DNA of 5,980 nucleotides from Microcaldota archaeon (GTDB taxonomy: Archaea; Micrarchaeota; Micrarchaeia; Micrarchaeales; Micrarchaeaceae). A program made the position numbers and the translations under genes. Numbering within the stretch: the first letter of the stretch is position 1; every line of letters begins with the position of its first letter. The notes below the pieces were generated by a model. The model was not told where the DNA came from. It saw nothing but the letters and a program-made list of their open reading frames with translations, and ran no database searches. This document shows, one piece after another, positions 1-5,980 of this stretch. The stretch is from NCBI GenBank assembly GCA_013330215.1, contig DUIS01000014.1:1-5980 (forward strand). Reading direction: 5' to 3'.

Positions 1-768
1 GCCGGGATAATATGTAAGCTCGCTGCCGGTCCTCAACGGATCAGCTACTGTTATGAATAGATCCGGTTTCACGAACGGCGCATCGTTATTCCCTCCATCC
101 CAGAGTATTATGTCAGCCTCTTTTTCCGCAGCACGAAGTATCTTCTCATAGTCCCCTCCGGCAAAAACAACAAAGCGGTTCTTTATGTGCGGTTCGTAAT
201 CCTCCCTCTCCTCTATCGTTGTCTTGTACCTGTCGAGGTCTTTTATTGTGGCGAATCTCTCGACAACCTCATTTTTTAGGATTCCGTAAGGCATCGGATG
301 CCTTATTATCACGATCTTTTTGCCGAGTCCGCGCAGCAGCTTTGCCACATACCTGGTCGTCTGGCTCTTTCCGACACCGGTCCTTACGCCGCAGATCGCG
401 ATTACGGGCTTTGTCGATTTCAGCATCGTCCTTTCGGGAGCCACGATCCAAAAGTCCGATCCGGCAGCATTGGCAATGCTCGCTTTCTTCATTACGTCAT
501 TGTATGGAAGATCGCTGTACGAGATTATGCAAATGTCAACCTTGTAGCGCTTTATCAGGAATGCCAGTTCAGATTCATCATAGGTCTTTATCCCCTCAGG
601 ATACAGTTTCCCGCTTAATTCCTTAGGATAAACCCTGTTAGATATGAAAGGGATCTGGTTTGCGGTAAAGCAAACGACCTCATAATCCGGATTATTCTTA
701 AAAAGCATGTTGAAGTTCTGGTAATCCCTCCCAGCCGCCCCTATAATTATAACCCGTTTTCGCTCCAA
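1..768 (-). CDS. COG2403-type P-loop GTPase / cyclic 2,3-diphosphoglycerate synthetase-like protein, C-terminus beyond window
   Basis: The 256 visible codons begin at a TTG. No ATG or GTG lies between this TTG and the in-frame stop upstream, and the conserved N-terminus (KRVIIIGAAGRDYQNFN) leaves no room for a later start. Residues 4-120 look like a Rossmann-type nucleotide-binding domain with an early GAAG motif. Residues about 121-256 begin a P-loop domain of the SIMIBI/dethiobiotin-synthetase type. It has a Walker A GVRTGVGKS at 127-135, the conserved segment IIRHPMPYG at 154-162, EEREDYEPHI at 186-195 and a Walker B-like ILWDGGNND at 221-229. These match the family usually annotated 'predicted GTPase' or 'cyclic 2,3-diphosphoglycerate synthetase-related', whose members are generally about 440-460 aa, so roughly 40% is missing past the left edge. 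The protein is probably cytosolic, as no signal peptide or membrane segment is visible. Its substrate is unknown, and true cDPGS activity should not be assumed. It lies 15 bases after the radical SAM gene on the same strand, so co-transcription is likely. Family assignment is confident; function is not. Confidence 0.88.
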   Translation of the reverse strand, partial: MERKRVIIIGAAGRDYQNFNMLFKNNPDYEVVCFTANQIPFISNRVYPKELSGKLYPEGIKTYDESELAFLIKRYKVDICIISYSDLPYNDVMKKASIANAAGSDFWIVAPERTMLKSTKPVIAICGVRTGVGKSQTTRYVAKLLRGLGKKIVIIRHPMPYGILKNEVVERFATIKDLDRYKTTIEEREDYEPHIKNRFVVFAGGDYEKILRAAEKEADIILWDGGNNDAPFVKPDLFITVADPLRTGSELTYYPG

Positions 769-783
769 CCAACCTACCTGTCT

Positions 784-1839
784 CTAATAGATAGATTTGA
801 TACCTTCATACCTTAATATCTTTGGTAGGCTGCCAGAAATATCTATTTTGTGTCCGCAGTTCTTGCACTTATTGCCCTTATCAAGACCTGACCCGGTTAT
901 GTAGAAGCCGGTCCTTTCTATCACGGCAGAACCGCAACCAGGGCAGTATGTGCTCTCATAGGGGTTTCCTGGCACATTTCCTATATAAACATAACCAAGG
1001 CCGTTTTTCTTTGCAACGTCGTAGTGGGCCTTGAGCATCGGATACGGGGTCTCAACCGAATCGAGCATCTTGTAATCGGGCTGGAAGCGGGTAAAGTGGA
1101 CCGGGGTATTTCTGCCAAGGTTGTCTTTAATCCAGCGGGTTAGCTCATCACAGGCTTTCAGCGAATCCCCCACAGCAGGTATCACCAAATCGGTAATCTC
1201 TAAATGAACGCCTGCTTTCTTAAGTGACAAAAGAGCCTCCTTTATCTGGTCTGCAGAGGCAACAACCTCGTATTTATTGGAGAACTTCTGCTCCGCATTG
1301 CCCTTGAAATTTATTACCGCCGCATCAATGAGCCCCTTCATGCTCTCTACAGCCTCACTCGTCATATAGCCGTTCGTGACAAAAACATTGTAAAGGCCCT
1401 TCCGATGCGCTATCTTAGCGACATCCAGTGCATACTCCATGAAGATTGTCGGTTCATTATAAGTATAGGCAATGCCCTGCGCATTATTCTCGATTGCAAG
1501 CGCGACTGCTTCCTCCGGACTGACATCAACACCCTTCATTTCCCTGTCCTTTGAGATATTATGGTTCTGGCAGAACATGCAGCCCCAATTGCAAGAGGAT
1601 GTCCCTATCCCGAAAACATAACTGCCAGGCATGAACTGGTTAAATGGCTTCTTCTCTATGGGGTCTACCTGCATAGCCTCCAGCCTGCCGTAATTAGCAA
1701 GGTGAAGCCTTCCCCCGACGTTCTGCCTCACATAGCAGAATCCTCTCGACCCGTCTGGTATTCTGCACCTCCTTGCACATGCAGTGCACTCTACCTTCCC
1801 ACCGTCCAGCTTCTTCCATAACCGCGCAATAGTGTCCAA
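784..1839 (-). CDS. amrS: Radical SAM enzyme, AmmeMemoRadiSam (AmrS-like) family
   Basis: The product is 351 aa from the TTG at 1839. An N-terminal cysteine cluster (CTACARRC, residues 18-25, then Cys35 in RGFC) is followed by VDPIEKKPFNQFMPG. The radical SAM motif CNWGCMFC is at 83-90; its three Cys bind the [4Fe-4S] cluster that cleaves S-adenosylmethionine. The barrel contains AYTYNEPTIF and VFVTNGY, both typical of the family. The C-terminus carries two CxxC pairs (Cys299/302 and 325/328), probably a zinc-ribbon-like metal site. This layout matches the AmmeMemoRadiSam radical SAM proteins, named for the frequent partners AMMECR1 and Memo; neither partner is in this window. The substrate is not established. 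The start is uncertain: a GTG at 1908 would add 23 mostly hydrophobic and aromatic residues not usual in the family, and a TTG at 1848 is also possible. I prefer 1839 because MDTIARLWKKL aligns with typical family starts and a TATA-like box lies about 30 bases upstream. Confidence 0.9.
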   Translation of the reverse strand: MDTIARLWKKLDGGKVECTACARRCRIPDGSRGFCYVRQNVGGRLHLANYGRLEAMQVDPIEKKPFNQFMPGSYVFGIGTSSCNWGCMFCQNHNISKDREMKGVDVSPEEAVALAIENNAQGIAYTYNEPTIFMEYALDVAKIAHRKGLYNVFVTNGYMTSEAVESMKGLIDAAVINFKGNAEQKFSNKYEVVASADQIKEALLSLKKAGVHLEITDLVIPAVGDSLKACDELTRWIKDNLGRNTPVHFTRFQPDYKMLDSVETPYPMLKAHYDVAKKNGLGYVYIGNVPGNPYESTYCPGCGSAVIERTGFYITGSGLDKGNKCKNCGHKIDISGSLPKILRYEGIKSIY

Positions 1840-1864
1840 ATGTATCAATAGTTTTAGGCATCTG

Positions 1865-1876
1865 AAATATTTATAC
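1865..1876 (-). promoter_or_regulatory. Possible TATA box for the radical SAM/P-loop operon
   Basis: On the minus strand the sequence reads GTATAAATATTT, close to the archaeal TATA consensus. Its centre, near 1871, predicts a transcript start around 1845, which is just upstream of or at the TTG start candidates (1848 and 1839). The mRNA would therefore be leaderless or nearly so, in keeping with the lack of a Shine-Dalgarno sequence. A second, weaker AT-rich box (minus strand CTTTATTTTT, about 1927-1936) would instead suit the longer GTG start at 1908. The site was read by eye. If the source is bacterial, the call does not hold. Confidence 0.4.
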
Positions 1877-1932
1877 GTTCTTAAAAACAGGCCAAAAAAA
1901 GGGACCACAGAAAGGGTTTTAAAGCTGAAAAA

Positions 1933-1945
1933 TAAAGTATAATTA
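1933..1945 (+). promoter_or_regulatory. gyrB: Possible TATA box for gyrB-gyrA
   Basis: The AT-rich stretch AAAGTATAATTAC, preceded by purine-rich GAAAAAT that could act as a BRE, is centred about 28-30 bases upstream of the gyrB ATG. Archaeal TATA boxes lie about 26 bases before the transcript start, so the gyrB message would begin at or within a few bases of the ATG. No Shine-Dalgarno sequence precedes the ATG (only TGGTAAGT), which supports a leaderless message. TATAAT also resembles a bacterial -10 element, but no good -35 element is apparent. The evidence is pattern only. Confidence 0.4.
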
Positions 1946-1956
1946 CCACGATTTAA

Positions 1957-3888
<1,932 letters not shown>

Positions 3889-3891
3889 TTG

Positions 3892-5980
3892 ATGTTTATG
3901 GAAGAGATAATCCAGTCTGACGTTGAGAACGAGATGCAGACTAGTTACATAAGCTATGCCATGAGCGTAATCGTAGGCAGGGCTCTGCCAGATGCTCGCG
4001 ACGGCCTGAAGCCCGCCCAAAGAAGGATACTCTTCTCAATGTACAAGCTCAACAACACCCATGACCAGCCAACAAAGAAAAGCGCAAAAATAATCGGACA
4101 TGTAATAGGTACCTACCATCCGCACGGAGACGCCGCGGCCTATGAGGTGCTTGTAAGAATGGCACAACCGTTCTCCATGAACTACACACTGGTTGAAGGA
4201 CAGGGAAATATGGGCTCTATCGACGGGGATCCACCAGCCGCGCAGAGGTATACTGAGGTAAGATTAAGCAAAATAGCGGAGGAGGTTATCGCAGATCTTG
4301 AAAAGCAGTCAGTTCCATTTGTCCCGAATTTCGATAACACCGAAGAAGAGCCGCTGCTCCTACCCACAAGAATCCCGAACCTGCTCATCAACGGCGCATC
4401 TGGAATTGCCGTAGGTGTCGCAACAAATATACTGCCGCACAACCTCTCCGAAATCTCTGAGGCTGTAATAGCATACATAAAGAACAGGGATATCACGCCG
4501 CAAGAGTTGCTCCAGTATGTGCAAGGCCCAGATTTCCCGACAGGCGGAACCGTGTTCTACAACAATGCGCTCGTCTCCTCCTACATAACCGGAAGAGGGA
4601 GCGTCACAATAAGGGGAAAGATAAAATTCGAAAAGATAAAGAACAAGAACGCGATAATAATTACCGAGATACCTTACACGGTTAACAAGGCGACAATGGT
4701 AGAAAACATCGCGACCCTGGTCAGGGACAAGACTATACAGGGGATATCCGGTCTTAGGGATGAAAGCGGCAAGGAGGGGATAAGAGTCGTAGTGGAATTG
4801 AAGCAGGATGCAGATACGGACGTCATGCTCAACATGCTTTACAAGCACACGCAGCTCGAGATATCGCTCCCAGTGATGAACATCGCAGTCATAGGCAACA
4901 ACCTTGTGACGCTGAACCTCAGGCAATTCATAAAGATATTTGTGGACCACAGGATAGATGTGATAAGGAAGAGGTCGGAATTCGACCTCAAGATCGCGAC
5001 AGACAGGCTGCACATCGTTGAGGGGCTGCTCGTAGCGGTAATGGATATAGAAAACGTAATCACCACAATCAAGGCTAGCAAGGACGTAAGAGAAGCGAGG
5101 GAGACGCTGACCAAGAACTACCAAATAAGCGAAAAGCAGGCAAGCGCCATACTTGACATGAAACTGAGCAGGCTCACAAGCCTGGAGATCGGCTCTTTAG
5201 AGAAAGAAAAGGTGGAACTCACAGGCACAATCACCGACCTCAGCGGCATACTTGCCGATGAGAGCAAGATATACGGGATAATAAGCGAGGAAACAGCCCG
5301 CATAGAGGGCAAATACGGGAGGGAAAGGCGCACAACGATAGACCACAATGCGCCAGAGAAGGACCTGGACAGGGAGGACCTCATAATAGACGCGGAGACA
5401 AGCGTAATACTCACGAGCAACAACTACATCAAGCGCATACCGACCAATGTATACCGCTCACAGGACAGGGGAGGCAAGGGTGTAATAGCGATACAGCTGA
5501 AGGAGGGTGACTTCGTAAAGGAGATTATCTCCTGCAGGCTCAAGGATTACCTCCTCATAATATCTAGCAAGGGGAGGGCATACTGGCTAAAGGCCTACTT
5601 GGTTCCGGAGGAAGGGCGATACGGCGGCGGAAAGGCGACGGTCAACCTGATAAAGCTCAGCGAAGGGGAGAAGGTCGCTAACATAATAAATACAAAGGAA
5701 TTCTCCAGCTCCTTCCTTGTATTCATAACATCAAAAGGCAAGATAAAGAGGATACGCGCAGAGAAGTTCTCCAGGCCCAGGGCGAACGGCATAAAGGCGA
5801 TACCGATAAACGAGAGCGACGAACTGGCCGACGTCTGCCTCTGCGATGGCAAGTCGGAATTATTCATAGTGACCAAGATGGGCAAGGCGCTCAGGTTCAA
5901 GGAAAGTGACATAAGACCGATGAGCAGGATCGCACATGGTGTGCGTGGGATAAGGCTAAACCCGAACGACAAGGTGATAA
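3892..5980 (+). CDS. gyrA: DNA gyrase subunit A, C-terminus beyond window
   Basis: The 696 visible codons are open at the right edge; full proteins are usually 800 aa or more. GyrA cleaves and rejoins DNA and wraps it to set supercoil sign. The winged-helix/tower part shows YAMSVIVGRALPDARDGLKP, HPHGDAAAYE at 76-85, GQGNMGSIDGD and the catalytic Tyr120 with Arg119 in AAQRYTEVRL. The DNA-bending Ile172 is in SGIAVG. A coiled coil and C-gate follow at about 370-470, including QASAILDMKLSRLTSLE. The pinwheel begins at about 490, with the GyrA box QDRGGKG at 524-530, then GRAYWLKAY and GVRGIRLNPND. The canonical box is QRRGGKG or QRRGGRG, so one Arg is Asp here. Ala81 and Glu85 replace E. coli Ser83 and Asp87. 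His70 replaces the Asp of the usual VGDVIG motif. Start: the ATGs at 3892 and 3898 are both in frame, 3 and 9 bases after the gyrB stop, with no Shine-Dalgarno sequence. Translation is probably coupled to gyrB. Confidence 0.96.
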   Translation, partial: MFMEEIIQSDVENEMQTSYISYAMSVIVGRALPDARDGLKPAQRRILFSMYKLNNTHDQPTKKSAKIIGHVIGTYHPHGDAAAYEVLVRMAQPFSMNYTLVEGQGNMGSIDGDPPAAQRYTEVRLSKIAEEVIADLEKQSVPFVPNFDNTEEEPLLLPTRIPNLLINGASGIAVGVATNILPHNLSEISEAVIAYIKNRDITPQELLQYVQGPDFPTGGTVFYNNALVSSYITGRGSVTIRGKIKFEKIKNKNAIIITEIPYTVNKATMVENIATLVRDKTIQGISGLRDESGKEGIRVVVELKQDADTDVMLNMLYKHTQLEISLPVMNIAVIGNNLVTLNLRQFIKIFVDHRIDVIRKRSEFDLKIATDRLHIVEGLLVAVMDIENVITTIKASKDVREARETLTKNYQISEKQASAILDMKLSRLTSLEIGSLEKEKVELTGTITDLSGILADESKIYGIISEETARIEGKYGRERRTTIDHNAPEKDLDREDLIIDAETSVILTSNNYIKRIPTNVYRSQDRGGKGVIAIQLKEGDFVKEIISCRLKDYLLIISSKGRAYWLKAYLVPEEGRYGGGKATVNLIKLSEGEKVANIINTKEFSSSFLVFITSKGKIKRIRAEKFSRPRANGIKAIPINESDELADVCLCDGKSELFIVTKMGKALRFKESDIRPMSRIAHGVRGIRLNPNDKVI

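Noticed and set aside
269..451. Minus-strand 60-codon frame overlapping the P-loop gene
   Set aside because: It is an out-of-frame reading of the Walker A region, low-complexity and highly charged.
219..626. Plus-strand open frames of 135, 106 and 75 codons in the left part
   Set aside because: They are opposite the P-loop protein gene, whose minus-strand frame shows clear family motifs throughout; the plus products are Arg/Ser/Leu-rich and resemble nothing known.
1840..1908. GTG start at 1908 giving a 374-aa radical SAM protein
   Set aside because: The extra residues are hydrophobic and aromatic, are not usual in the family, and contain the best TATA-like box. Kept only as an alternative.
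1911..1930. GGTTTTAAAGC self-complementary stretch between the divergent genes as an operator or terminator
   Set aside because: The symmetry covers only a few A/T bases with no stem long enough for a terminator and no repeat copy to support an operator.
4360..5124. Minus-strand open frame of 254 codons antisense to gyrA
   Set aside because: It lies wholly inside the well-supported gyrA frame, resembles no known family, is rich in Tyr/Val/Arg as expected from a mirrored frame, and has no start signals.

Overview
The window holds four protein genes in two divergent pairs and almost no non-coding DNA. On the minus strand, reading leftwards from about 1839, are a radical SAM enzyme of the AmmeMemoRadiSam (AmrS) family and, 15 bases after its stop, a P-loop protein of the COG2403 'predicted GTPase / cyclic 2,3-diphosphoglycerate synthetase-like' family, which runs off the left edge. 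On the plus strand, reading rightwards from 1969, are gyrB (complete, 639 aa) and gyrA (696 codons visible, runs off the right edge). They encode the two subunits of a type IIA DNA gyrase. No RNA gene, insertion sequence, CRISPR array or long repeat was seen.

The source is probably an archaeon that carries a bacterial-type gyrase (as some Euryarchaeota and DPANN lineages do), but this is inference. In favour: none of the four genes has a clear Shine-Dalgarno sequence; AT-rich TATA-like boxes sit about 25-30 bases upstream of gyrB and of the preferred radical SAM start, suggesting leaderless transcripts; the gyr genes use ATA for Ile and AGG/AGA for Arg heavily; and the two minus-strand families are common in archaea. 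The same families also occur in deep-branching or candidate-phylum bacteria, so a bacterial source is not excluded.

The gyrase pair is a tight operon: the gyrB stop and the first gyrA ATG are 3 bases apart. GyrB has a complete GHKL ATPase, transducer and TOPRIM domain and lacks the large C-terminal insertion of E. coli GyrB. GyrA has the catalytic Tyr, the intercalating Ile, a C-gate and the start of a beta-pinwheel with a recognisable but altered GyrA box (QDRGGKG). Several positions that define drug binding in model gyrases differ here: GyrA Ser83 is Ala, GyrB Asp426 is Pro and GyrB Arg136 is Lys (E. coli numbering).

The radical SAM/P-loop pair has no assigned pathway. Its apparent co-transcription is the most open-ended point in the window. 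I see no convincing new defence or mobile system here; most of the window is housekeeping DNA topology genes.
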